Assembly (NCBI GenBank): GCA_050008495.1
Contig: JBEKMN010000005.1
Span: forward strand, 1-64,000
Reading direction: 5' to 3'
Length of the DNA: 64,000 nucleotides
DNA from: CAVROP01 sp050008495
Lineage (GTDB): Bacteria; Acidobacteriota; Terriglobia; UBA7540
Both the position numbers and the translations under genes were made by a program. Positions 32,694 to 40,379 of this stretch are shown here, piece after piece. Below the pieces are notes generated by a model. The model ran no database searches and was not told the DNA's origin. It saw only the letters and a list, made by a program, of their open reading frames with translations. Numbering within the stretch: the stretch's first letter is position 1; each line of letters starts with the position of its first letter.

Positions 32694-33785
32694 CTAGGCT
32701 TCATCCTGCGAAATGTTCAGGAGCACGCCCACCGCAGCCAGCGTAAAGAAGAGAGACGACCCGCCGTAACTGATCAGCGGCAAAGGAATGCCCTTAGTCG
32801 GAAGCAGGCCGAGCACCACGCTCATGTTGACGAGGGCCTGTCCGACCACCATCACCGTCAACCCGATGGCCAGCAGCCGGCCAAACTCACACGTACATCG
32901 GGCGCTCGCCCGCAGGCCTCGCCAGAGAATAATTCCAAACGCGATGATGAGAATGAAAGCCCCGATGAACCCCAGTTCCTCGCTCGTGACGGCAAAAATG
33001 AAGTCGGTCTGAGGTTCCGGAAGATAGAAGAGTTTCTGTTTTCCCTCCATCAGTCCCACGCCGGTAATCCCGCCTGTGCCCACCGCGATAAGGGACTGAA
33101 TGATGTGAAACCCTTTTCCGAGCGGATCGGAATACGGGTGCAGAAACGCGAGCAGGCGGTTGTACCGGTAAGTGGAGTGAAAAATCAGCCAATAAACCAC
33201 AGGAGCAGCCCCTAGCCCCATGCCGGCGAAATATCGGGCACGCAACCCCGCGACGAATAGCATTGCCGCCACGATCATGGCGATGGCAAGTGAAGTTCCG
33301 AAGTCAGGCTCCACCACCACGAGAGCCATCGTTGCTCCACTCACCAAACCCACAGGAAGCAGCGTGTGGACAAGGTCGTTCACCTTGCCGGCCCGCTGCT
33401 CGAGGAAGTAGGCCATGAAGAGAACTATAACGAGCTTCGCGAATTCGGAAGGCTGCAAGCTGGCAGGCCCCAAATGGAGCCAGCGGTGGGTGTTGTGGGT
33501 GCGCGGCGCGAATAAAACTGCCACCAGCAGCACCATCTGCAAGGACAGCGCCGTAAACACCACCAGGGGGCTCGCTAAGCGGCGATAGTCCACATACATC
33601 AGTACGACCAAGGCGGCAAACCCCGCCCCAGCCCAGGCCAATTGGCGAATCAGGAAATAACTGCTACTGCTGAACTTCTCAGCAGCTACCACCGCCGAGG
33701 CGCTGAAAACCATAAGGGCCCCGAAAAGGGTCAATGCCACGACGGTGCCGAAAAGGACCTTGTCGGATTGGAGTCGCCTTGACAT
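32694..33785 (-). CDS. ftsW: SEDS peptidoglycan polymerase FtsW
   Basis: A 363-residue polytopic SEDS glycosyltransferase that polymerises lipid II at the septum with its partner PBP (FtsI). Visible motifs are the conserved LHLGPASLQPSEFAKL loop, VVVEPDFGTS with the family acidic residue, and the C-terminal GLLPTKGIPLPLISYGGSS. About ten membrane helices. It follows murD after three bases, implying translational coupling. Confidence 0.96.
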   Translation of the reverse strand: MSRRLQSDKVLFGTVVALTLFGALMVFSASAVVAAEKFSSSSYFLIRQLAWAGAGFAALVVLMYVDYRRLASPLVVFTALSLQMVLLVAVLFAPRTHNTHRWLHLGPASLQPSEFAKLVIVLFMAYFLEQRAGKVNDLVHTLLPVGLVSGATMALVVVEPDFGTSLAIAMIVAAMLFVAGLRARYFAGMGLGAAPVVYWLIFHSTYRYNRLLAFLHPYSDPLGKGFHIIQSLIAVGTGGITGVGLMEGKQKLFYLPEPQTDFIFAVTSEELGFIGAFILIIAFGIILWRGLRASARCTCEFGRLLAIGLTVMVVGQALVNMSVVLGLLPTKGIPLPLISYGGSSLFFTLAAVGVLLNISQDEA

Positions 33786-33788
33786 GCT

Positions 33789-35741
33789 CTACTCATCCAT
33801 TCGAGGCAGCCTTAGTTGGGCCGACTCGCTTCGTTCCGCCGAGTTCGACTTCTTCTCTTCCGCGATCTTCGGGCCGGGTTCTGCCTCGTTCATGCTGGTT
33901 TCGGAATCATGGACGTCCGTTGATTCGCCCGCGGCCGGACCTTGCTCTTCGAATCCTCCCTCATAGGGCAGTGGGGAGCCGTCAACTTTCTCAGGAGTAG
34001 CGGGAGTTCGGAGTTGCCGCGTTTCCGGCCGCTCCGAGTACTCTTGTTCCAGCGCGACGTCCGCCGGGAAATACTCGTCGGCGTTTAATTCGTACACGAG
34101 GGTCAGTTCATGAGTCGGTGGCTCAGTTGGGCGCGCGCTGCCCGCGAAATGTTCCGCGTGCTCGTCGGCAGGGGCGGCGGCTTGCCTGTCTACAACCTCC
34201 GGCGCCAGCGTCCCTACTTCCGGTTCGGCGGTCACCCGGGGCGCCTCTCGACTCGAGCCGCCTGAAGGCTGAACCTGAACCTGGCCGGGGACAGGTGGCG
34301 CCGTCTGAACGCGCGCGGACACATCCGAGCGCCCGCTCGTCGCTTCCCGTTTCTTCCATTTCCATTCGACCGCGCCCGATCCCACATCCTGGGCCAGTCG
34401 CCCCACCAAATCTTTAAACACCCGTCCTCGATGCTCATAATCCTGGAACTGGTCGAAGCTCGAACAGGCCGGGGCAAGCAGAACCACATCGCCAGGCCGC
34501 GCGCGCTGGAAGGCCTCCGGCACGGCCGTCTCGAGGTTGCCGGCGTGAATCAACTCCACAGCACCGGAAAGCTCCCGAGCGATGCGATCTGCCGCCGCGC
34601 CGATGAGGAGAACTTCGCGCACCCGGTCCTTCACGAGGGGTAGCAGCGGAGCGTAGGGAGCGCCTTTGTCTTTGCCGCCCATAATGAGGTGAACGCCGCG
34701 CTCAAAAGCCTCGAGCGACTTCGCCGTAGCATCGACGCTGGTGGCTTTGGAATTGTTGTAAAACTCCACCCCGCAGATCTCCCGCACATATTCGAGCCGG
34801 TGCTCGACGCCCTTGAATTCCCGCACCGCCTCGCGCACGGCGTCGAAGTCCGCCCCTAGGACGCAGGCCGCCGCCGCGGCCCCTAGAACGTCTTCCAGAT
34901 TGAAGCTGCCCCGCAGACGCACCTCCTTCGTCTCCAGGAGCACCCGCTCCATATGCCCGGTCCGGTACACGATGTTTCCATTTGACACAAAGAGGCCGCA
35001 AGGAATCTGCTCCAGCCGGCTGAAAAACACCTTGCGGCTCACCAAGGCGGGACCGAGGCTGCGTACCCAGGGATCATCGGCATTCAGCACGGCGTAATCA
35101 TCCGCTCGCTGATTGCGGAAAATCTGCCGCTTGGCCTGGGCATAAGCCTGGAAGGTGGGATGGCGGTCCAAGTGGTTCGGCGAGATATTCAGCAGGACAG
35201 CGACGTGCGGGCGAAAGTCACGAATCGCTTCCAACTGAAAACTGCTCAATTCGGCGACCACGATCGTGCCGGGCTTGACCGTTTCCACAGCGCTGCTCAA
35301 AGCCACACCAATGTTCCCGCCCACAAAGGTCGAAAACCCGGAGGCCTCGAGCATTTTGCCCAGCAGAGTGGTCGTCGTGGTTTTGCCGTTCGAGCCGGTA
35401 ACACCCACGATAGGAGCATCCATGTACCAGCCGGCGACTTCGACTTCAGGCACGACAGCGATGCCGCGGGCACGGGCGGCCTCGAGTTGCGGCAATTCCC
35501 ACGGCACCCCCGGGCTGACTACCACCAGATCGTGTGCGAGAAAGAGCTCAACCGGCTGCGATCCCAGCGCCAGACCGATCTTCTCCGCCAGAAGCCCCGA
35601 CAGCGAGTCTCCGAAAGTGGCGGGAGGCTTGATGTCGGTCACCGTCACAATCGCGCCTTGCCGTCGCAGTAAGAAGGCAGTGGCGCGCCCGCTCCTGCCT
35701 AAGCCGACAACAAGCGCGCGCTTGTTGCGTACGTCAATCAT
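33789..35741 (-). CDS. murD: UDP-MurNAc-L-Ala--D-Glu ligase with long disordered C-terminal extension
   Basis: Residues 1-455 are a complete MurD: RALVVGLGRSGRATAFLL, P-loop VTGSNGKTTTTTLL, LNISPNHLDRH, and the C-terminal domain with GGKDKG and LLAPACSSFDQF. MurD enzymes normally end near here, after VFKDLVGRLA. This one continues for about 195 residues of Pro, Glu, Ser and Ala-rich sequence of disordered type, with one more ordered-looking island at about 544-572 (ELTLVYELNADEYFPADV). No frameshift is needed and ftsW follows after three bases, so the extension is real coding sequence. Its role is unknown; a docking tail for other Mur or Fts proteins is possible. The start overlaps the stop of the RHH gene by four bases (ATGA). 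Confidence 0.95.
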   Translation of the reverse strand: MIDVRNKRALVVGLGRSGRATAFLLRRQGAIVTVTDIKPPATFGDSLSGLLAEKIGLALGSQPVELFLAHDLVVVSPGVPWELPQLEAARARGIAVVPEVEVAGWYMDAPIVGVTGSNGKTTTTTLLGKMLEASGFSTFVGGNIGVALSSAVETVKPGTIVVAELSSFQLEAIRDFRPHVAVLLNISPNHLDRHPTFQAYAQAKRQIFRNQRADDYAVLNADDPWVRSLGPALVSRKVFFSRLEQIPCGLFVSNGNIVYRTGHMERVLLETKEVRLRGSFNLEDVLGAAAAACVLGADFDAVREAVREFKGVEHRLEYVREICGVEFYNNSKATSVDATAKSLEAFERGVHLIMGGKDKGAPYAPLLPLVKDRVREVLLIGAAADRIARELSGAVELIHAGNLETAVPEAFQRARPGDVVLLAPACSSFDQFQDYEHRGRVFKDLVGRLAQDVGSGAVEWKWKKREATSGRSDVSARVQTAPPVPGQVQVQPSGGSSREAPRVTAEPEVGTLAPEVVDRQAAAPADEHAEHFAGSARPTEPPTHELTLVYELNADEYFPADVALEQEYSERPETRQLRTPATPEKVDGSPLPYEGGFEEQGPAAGESTDVHDSETSMNEAEPGPKIAEEKKSNSAERSESAQLRLPRMDE

Positions 35742-35920
35742 GCCAACCCCCTCGGCCGGGAGCGAATACTCTTGCGAAAGTGGGAGTCCAGAATCTCGGA
35801 GACGAGTTCCGAAAGCGACCTCCTGGCCTGGCGCGCCAGCCGCCGGGCCGTCATCAGCGTCTCCCTGTTGAGTGTCAAACTCACGCGCCTCGGATTGCGA
35901 AAGGATCTCGGCCTACCCAT
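35738..35920 (-). CDS. Ribbon-helix-helix regulator coupled to murD
   Basis: A 60-residue basic protein starting MGRPRSFRNPRRVSLTLNRE. The beta-strand RRVSLTL is followed by ETLMTARRLARQARRSL and SELVSEILDSHF, the helix-turn-helix-like pair of the CopG/Arc/MetJ fold, which binds DNA as a dimer. It precedes murD with an ATGA overlap and stands alone, without a toxin gene. A near-consensus promoter lies just upstream and a perfect palindrome covers its -10 box, the usual position of an RHH autoregulatory operator. The ATG at 35920 is chosen; an upstream ATG at 35947 would lie inside the palindrome. An RHH gene here is not part of the classical dcw set. Confidence 0.72.
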   Translation of the reverse strand: MGRPRSFRNPRRVSLTLNRETLMTARRLARQARRSLSELVSEILDSHFRKSIRSRPRGLA

Positions 35921-35930
35921 AGGAATTATC

Positions 35931-35945
35931 GCGCATTTTATGCGC
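35931..35945. promoter_or_regulatory. Perfect palindrome over the -10 box of the RHH-murD promoter
   Basis: GCGCAT-TTT-ATGCGC: six-base perfect arms around three bases, covering the -10 hexamer. The position suits an operator for the adjacent RHH protein; binding is inferred. Confidence 0.55.
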
Positions 35946-35964
35946 AAAAACAGTCTGACGTCAA
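35935..35964 (-). promoter_or_regulatory. Sigma70-like promoter of RHH-murD-ftsW-murG unit
   Basis: On the minus strand TTGACG (35959-35964) and TAAAAT (35935-35940) are 18 bases apart. The predicted start site lies only a few bases before the ATG at 35920, so the RHH transcript would be nearly leaderless. Confidence 0.65.
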
Positions 35965-35977
35965 GCGCCGCGTCTCG

Positions 35978-36184
35978 TCCGTGGTCCGTCGTCCGTGGTC
36001 CGTAGCCGGTGGGTCTATGCCCATCCCCGTACCCGCTAATTTCAACGACGTCGTTCTACCGCAACGACTGTCGCACGCACTCGCAATCCTTCCGTGGCCT
36101 CTGCATTGCAGGTCGGGAGTCTGGGAGCCCCTGGAGAATCTCATTTCGATTGCCAGCGCGCCACGAACAACGGACGACGGACAA
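35978..36184. repeat. GTCCGTGGTCCGT inverted repeat in the mraY-RHH gap
   Basis: Left arm of iterated GTCCGTGGTC and GTCCGTCG units (35978-36005), right arm CAACGGACGACGGACAAC ending at the mraY stop. The hairpin so formed would separate the mraY transcript from the RHH-murD promoter. The 160 bases between the arms hold no gene. Confidence 0.6.
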
Positions 36185-37315
36185 CTATCTCAACTTCAAA
36201 GTCGTCAGAGCCAGCAGTGCAAAGACCAGAGCGGCGATCCAAAAGCGCACAATGATCTTTGACTCCTTCCACCCCGCCAGCTCGAAGTGATGATGGATCG
36301 GCGCCATCCGGAACACCCGTTTGCCCCGTAACTTAAACGACATCACCTGGATGATGACCGAGAGCGCTTCAATCACGAAGATTCCGCCAATGAATGGCAA
36401 TAGAAGTTCCTGTTTGATAAGCACTGCGACACAGGCGATTGCGCCGCCCAGCGCCAGAGAACCAACATCGCCCATGAAAATCTCTGCCGGATATGCGTTG
36501 TACCAAAGGAACCCCAGACTTGACCCCACCATCGATCCGCAGAAAATGGTCAGCTCACCGACTCGCGGGAGGTGCTGCAAATCCAGATATTCGGAAAACA
36601 CGGCATGGCCGGTGACGTAGGTCAGCACGGTCAAGGCCGAGGCTGCAATGATGACGCACCCTATGGCCAATCCATCCAGGCCATCAGTAAGGTTCACGGC
36701 GTTCGAAGAACCCACCACGACCAGGATTACAAAAAGCAGAAACGGCATGAAGGCGAACGGGTAGGTCCAGACTCGAGACAGAAAACCGGTAATCAGGAAA
36801 TCGGGCCGGAAGCGCTTGAAGAAGGGGACGGTCAAGGTTGTCGAGTAGAAGCCACGCGCCGAAAAGAGAATCAGCGCCACGCCAAACACAAAGCTCACCA
36901 GGATCTGGAGCAAGAACTTGGTCCGCCCGGTGAGGCCTAGGTTCTTATGCTTGCGGACCTTTTGGTAGTCATCCCAGAATCCGATCGCGGCTAAGGCCGC
37001 CGTCACCCCCAGAACCAGCCAAATAAAAACGTTACCCAGGTCAGCCCACAGGAGGGTCGGAACAAAAATGCAGAGATTGATCAGCACGCCGCCCATAGTC
37101 GGAGTGCCCGCCTTAGACATGTGGGACTGTGGCCCGTCTTCTCGAACGTACTGCCCGATCTGAAACCGCTTGAGCATCCGCACAACCCACGGTCCAACCA
37201 CTAAGCAGAGCAACAAGGCCGTCAGGCTGGCGTAGGCGGTTCGGAAAGTGATATAGCGAAAGAGATTGAGGATGTGGAATTGGTTGTGAAATTTGATGTA
37301 GAGGTAGTAGAACAT
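36185..37315 (-). CDS. mraY: Phospho-MurNAc-pentapeptide transferase MraY
   Basis: A 376-residue polytopic enzyme forming lipid I from UDP-MurNAc-pentapeptide and undecaprenyl phosphate. Motifs: HMSKAGTPTMGGVL with catalytic-site residues, DDYQKVRKHKNLGL, VNLTDGLDGLAIGC (nucleotide-binding Asp), EIFMGDVGSLALGG, and the C-terminal APIHHHFEL that ends the active site. About ten membrane helices. Downstream the operon is interrupted by a repeat and the RHH promoter. Confidence 0.98.
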   Translation of the reverse strand: MFYYLYIKFHNQFHILNLFRYITFRTAYASLTALLLCLVVGPWVVRMLKRFQIGQYVREDGPQSHMSKAGTPTMGGVLINLCIFVPTLLWADLGNVFIWLVLGVTAALAAIGFWDDYQKVRKHKNLGLTGRTKFLLQILVSFVFGVALILFSARGFYSTTLTVPFFKRFRPDFLITGFLSRVWTYPFAFMPFLLFVILVVVGSSNAVNLTDGLDGLAIGCVIIAASALTVLTYVTGHAVFSEYLDLQHLPRVGELTIFCGSMVGSSLGFLWYNAYPAEIFMGDVGSLALGGAIACVAVLIKQELLLPFIGGIFVIEALSVIIQVMSFKLRGKRVFRMAPIHHHFELAGWKESKIIVRFWIAALVFALLALTTLKLR

Positions 37316-37329
37316 GTGCGTTCACGGAC

Positions 37330-37447
37330 AAGTCGAGAGTCGAGAGTCGAAAGTCAAAAGTTACGACTCTCCTTCGCATGACCCTTTAACTCTTGAGTTC
37401 TCAATTCCCGGCTTAACCTTTCGACTTTCAACTTTCGACTTTCGACT
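37330..37447. repeat. GTCGAGAGTCGAAAGT inverted repeat between murF and mraY
   Basis: Left arm GTCGAGAGTCGAGAGTCGAA (37330 on), right arm CTTTCAACTTTCGACTTTCG (about 37424-37444); the right arm overlaps the last codons of murF. It can form a long hairpin in the transcript. Confidence 0.6.
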
Positions 37448-38834
37448 TGCTTCGCAGTATCTCGACCACAGCTTCCAAGTGCACTCCGCGCGAACCTTTC
37501 ACTAGGACCACGTCTCCGGGTTCGAGTTGGGACCGGCAGAACTCTCCCGCCGGAGGCGCATCGGAGAAAAAACATGTCTGTGGGGACGGCATACCGGCCG
37601 CCACTGCACCTTCCAGGAAGAACCTCGCATCGCCCTGGACCGCGATCAACCACGCCAGATCGGCCTCCGCGCACTTGCGGCCGACCTTTTCGTGCAATTT
37701 CGGAGACTGCGGACCCAATTCGAGCATCTCCCCGGCGACCACGATCCGGCGGCGAGCGCCGGGCCATGCCCGCAGCGTCTCAAGCATGCACTCCAGGGCC
37801 TGCGGGTTCGAATTGTAGGAATCGTTGATAATCGTCACGGGTCCCGGCAGCGTGAAACTCTCTCCCCTTTGCGGCATACTTTGGAATTCGGCCAAAGCTC
37901 GGCGCATTTCCCACGCCGGGATTTCGAACTCCGAGGCCACGGCGATGGCGGCCAGTGCATTCTGGATGTTGTGGCGTCCCGGGGCGGGGAGCAGAAAATC
38001 GCAATCCAAGTTCGGCCCCACCACCCGGAACTCGCTACCGATTCCTTGGCCGGGCCTGACCCAGAGGGCTTGAAAGTCCGCGCCGGATTCCATTCCGAAT
38101 GTAACCACTTGCCCCTCAAAACCCTCCGCGAATTTCCGGACGCGGGGATCATCGCTGTTCAAGACGGCAGTGGGTGGTCCGCCGCGAGACGAGAGGTTTT
38201 CGACTAGTTCTCGCTTTGCTTGGGCGATGGAATCCACGGAATCGAAGAACTCCAGATGTGCGGGGGCGACGTTCGTCACCACGCCGGTCTCTGGCTCAGC
38301 GATCAATGCCAAATGCGCAATCTCGCCGGCGGCCGACATGGCGAATTCCACTACCGCGATCTCGTGCTCGGGCTCGAGTTCCAACAGGGTTAGCGGCAGG
38401 CCGTAGTGGTTATTCAAGTTTCCGGCCGACCGATGCACTACGAAGCACCGGCCCAGCAGAGCGGCGATCATCTCCTTCGTGGTGCTCTTTCCGGTGCTGC
38501 CGGTCACTGCGATCAGGGGCCGCCCCCACTTGCGGCGTACGGCCCGTGCCAAACTCTGGAGAGCCTCGAGTGGACTCTCGATTGGGACGAGGGCCGGCCG
38601 GAGGGCCGGCGGCGCCTGGTCAAAAAAAACCTTCTCGACCACCGCTCCGGCAGCCTTGCTCTCAATAACCTGGGCAACGAACTCGTGCCCATCGAACCGT
38701 GGCCCCCGCATCGCAAAAAAGAGCTGACCCGGAGCAATCGAGCGGGAGTCCAGCGAATACCCCGTCACCATTCGTTCCGGGACGCCGCACCGGGAATGAA
38801 GCAGTGTCGCGATGTCGCCTACGGTGAGTCTCAT
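37428..38834 (-). CDS. murF: UDP-MurNAc-tripeptide--D-Ala-D-Ala ligase
   Basis: A 468-residue Mur ligase adding D-Ala-D-Ala. N-terminal domain with YSLDSRSIAPGQLFFAM, P-loop VTGSTGKSTTKEMIA, NNHYGLPLTLL, EFAMSAAGEI, and the C-terminal NDSYNSNPQAL, all typical of MurF. The C-terminal end (VESRKLKVE-like alternative frames) is shaped by the neighbouring inverted repeat; the stop at 37428 gives normal length. It follows murE after about 50 bases. Confidence 0.97.
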   Translation of the reverse strand: MRLTVGDIATLLHSRCGVPERMVTGYSLDSRSIAPGQLFFAMRGPRFDGHEFVAQVIESKAAGAVVEKVFFDQAPPALRPALVPIESPLEALQSLARAVRRKWGRPLIAVTGSTGKSTTKEMIAALLGRCFVVHRSAGNLNNHYGLPLTLLELEPEHEIAVVEFAMSAAGEIAHLALIAEPETGVVTNVAPAHLEFFDSVDSIAQAKRELVENLSSRGGPPTAVLNSDDPRVRKFAEGFEGQVVTFGMESGADFQALWVRPGQGIGSEFRVVGPNLDCDFLLPAPGRHNIQNALAAIAVASEFEIPAWEMRRALAEFQSMPQRGESFTLPGPVTIINDSYNSNPQALECMLETLRAWPGARRRIVVAGEMLELGPQSPKLHEKVGRKCAEADLAWLIAVQGDARFFLEGAVAAGMPSPQTCFFSDAPPAGEFCRSQLEPGDVVLVKGSRGVHLEAVVEILRSKSKVES

Positions 38835-38883
38835 TCGTTCTCAAGGCCTACAGGCCCGTGTCATCCCCAGCGGAGCCGCTATG

Positions 38884-40362
38884 TCATTCCGGTGTTTGAT
38901 AGCCCATTTCACTCAGCACTCTTCGGGCTACATCACGATCATCGAATGGAATTGGCCCGTCTTTCAGTATCTGGTACGTCTCGTGTCCCTTTCCCGCCAA
39001 GACGACCACATCTCCTTCGCGGGATTCTTCGAGAGCCTTGCGGATGGCTTTTTCCCGATCCACTTCGGCCCAATAAGGCTTACCGGCCTTCTGTAAGCCG
39101 ACCAGGGCATCATTCATGATCAGCAGCGGGTCTTCGCTGCGGGGATTATCCGAGGTGAGTACGGCAAGATCGCTTAGGGAACCCACCGCCTCGCCCATCA
39201 TGGGCCGTTTAGCGCGATCTCGCTCGCCTCCGCACCCAAAAACCACGATGAGCCGGTTGCGTGTGAGTTCGCGCGCCGTACTCAAGACATTCCGCAAAGC
39301 GTCATCGGTGTGCGCGTAATCCACCACGACGAGGAAGGACTGGCCTTCGTCGATCCGCTCGAAGCGCCCCGGAACCGCTTTCAGATTCCTCAGTCCCTCT
39401 TCGATCTTCTCAAGCGGAATGCCGTAGGCAAGGGAGGCTGCGGTAGCGGCGAGGATATTTGCCAGGTTGGCCCGGCCCACCAGTGAGGACGCAAGCTCCA
39501 GTCTGCCGGCCGGGGTCATGATCGTGCCCTCCAGCCCGTTGTGCCGGCTGTCGAGACGTTTCACTTTGACCTGGGCATTCGAGTTCATGCCGTAGGTCAA
39601 CTGCCGTGAACCGCGCAGGTCAAGAAGCTTCTTGCCCCAAGGGTCATCGATGTTAATCACCGCAGAGGCCGGCGGAGCAGTGCCAAGACCCTCGAACAAA
39701 CGACGCTTGGCTTCGAAGTAGTGCTCGAAGTCCTTGTGATAATCTAAGTGGTCGCGGGTCAAATTGGTGAACACGGCCACGTAGTACGGGAACCCCCAAA
39801 CCCGCTCCTGAGCCAGCGCATGCGACGAGACCTCCATTACTGCGCCGTCGCCCCCAACTTCGACAGTCTGGGCGAGGTAAGACCACATGTCCAACGACTC
39901 CGGTGTGGTGTTGAGGGCGGGCAGCACACGGCCGCCAACTCGGTACTCAATAGTCCCGAATAGGCCGGTGCGAATTCCCGCTGCGCGCAGAATGCTATCC
40001 ATCAGAAAGGCTGTGGTCGTCTTTCCGTTTGTGCCGGTGATTCCTACGAGTTTCAGGTGTAGATCAGGCAGGCCATAGAAGCGGCGTCCGGCTGTCGAGA
40101 GCGCCCGGCGGATCTGAGGGACTCGCACCCAGTGCGATGCCAGTTCGCCAGGAGGTTGACGCTCGCTGACCACGGCTGTTGCACCCCGGTTGAGCGCTTG
40201 GGGGATAAATATATGCCCGTCTGCTTTCTCCCCCTGAATCGCAAAGAAAAGACTTCCCCGCTGCACTTGGCGAGAATCGTAAGCTAAAGAGGTAACTTCG
40301 CCTTCGGCTTCCAGGCCTATGTCGAGGCCATCCAGCCCTCGCAACAACTCGTTCAGTTTCAT
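38884..40362 (-). CDS. murE: UDP-MurNAc-dipeptide ligase MurE (meso-DAP type)
   Basis: A 492-residue Mur ligase that adds the third stem residue. ITGTNGKTTTAFLMD is the P-loop; the segment TNLTRDHLDYHKDFE with the carbamylated-Lys region follows. LTSDNPRSEDP contains the DNPR motif diagnostic of meso-diaminopimelate-specific MurE, so the cell wall is expected to be of the A1gamma DAP type, as usual in Gram-negative-like bacteria. It starts 17 bases after ftsI. Confidence 0.97.
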   Translation of the reverse strand: MKLNELLRGLDGLDIGLEAEGEVTSLAYDSRQVQRGSLFFAIQGEKADGHIFIPQALNRGATAVVSERQPPGELASHWVRVPQIRRALSTAGRRFYGLPDLHLKLVGITGTNGKTTTAFLMDSILRAAGIRTGLFGTIEYRVGGRVLPALNTTPESLDMWSYLAQTVEVGGDGAVMEVSSHALAQERVWGFPYYVAVFTNLTRDHLDYHKDFEHYFEAKRRLFEGLGTAPPASAVINIDDPWGKKLLDLRGSRQLTYGMNSNAQVKVKRLDSRHNGLEGTIMTPAGRLELASSLVGRANLANILAATAASLAYGIPLEKIEEGLRNLKAVPGRFERIDEGQSFLVVVDYAHTDDALRNVLSTARELTRNRLIVVFGCGGERDRAKRPMMGEAVGSLSDLAVLTSDNPRSEDPLLIMNDALVGLQKAGKPYWAEVDREKAIRKALEESREGDVVVLAGKGHETYQILKDGPIPFDDRDVARRVLSEMGYQTPE

Positions 40363-40379
40363 TGCCCACTCGCATTATA

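Noticed and set aside
34000..35741. MurD extension as a frameshift fusion with another gene
   Set aside because: The extension matches no separate family, keeps one frame and ends directly before ftsW, so a true tail is simpler.
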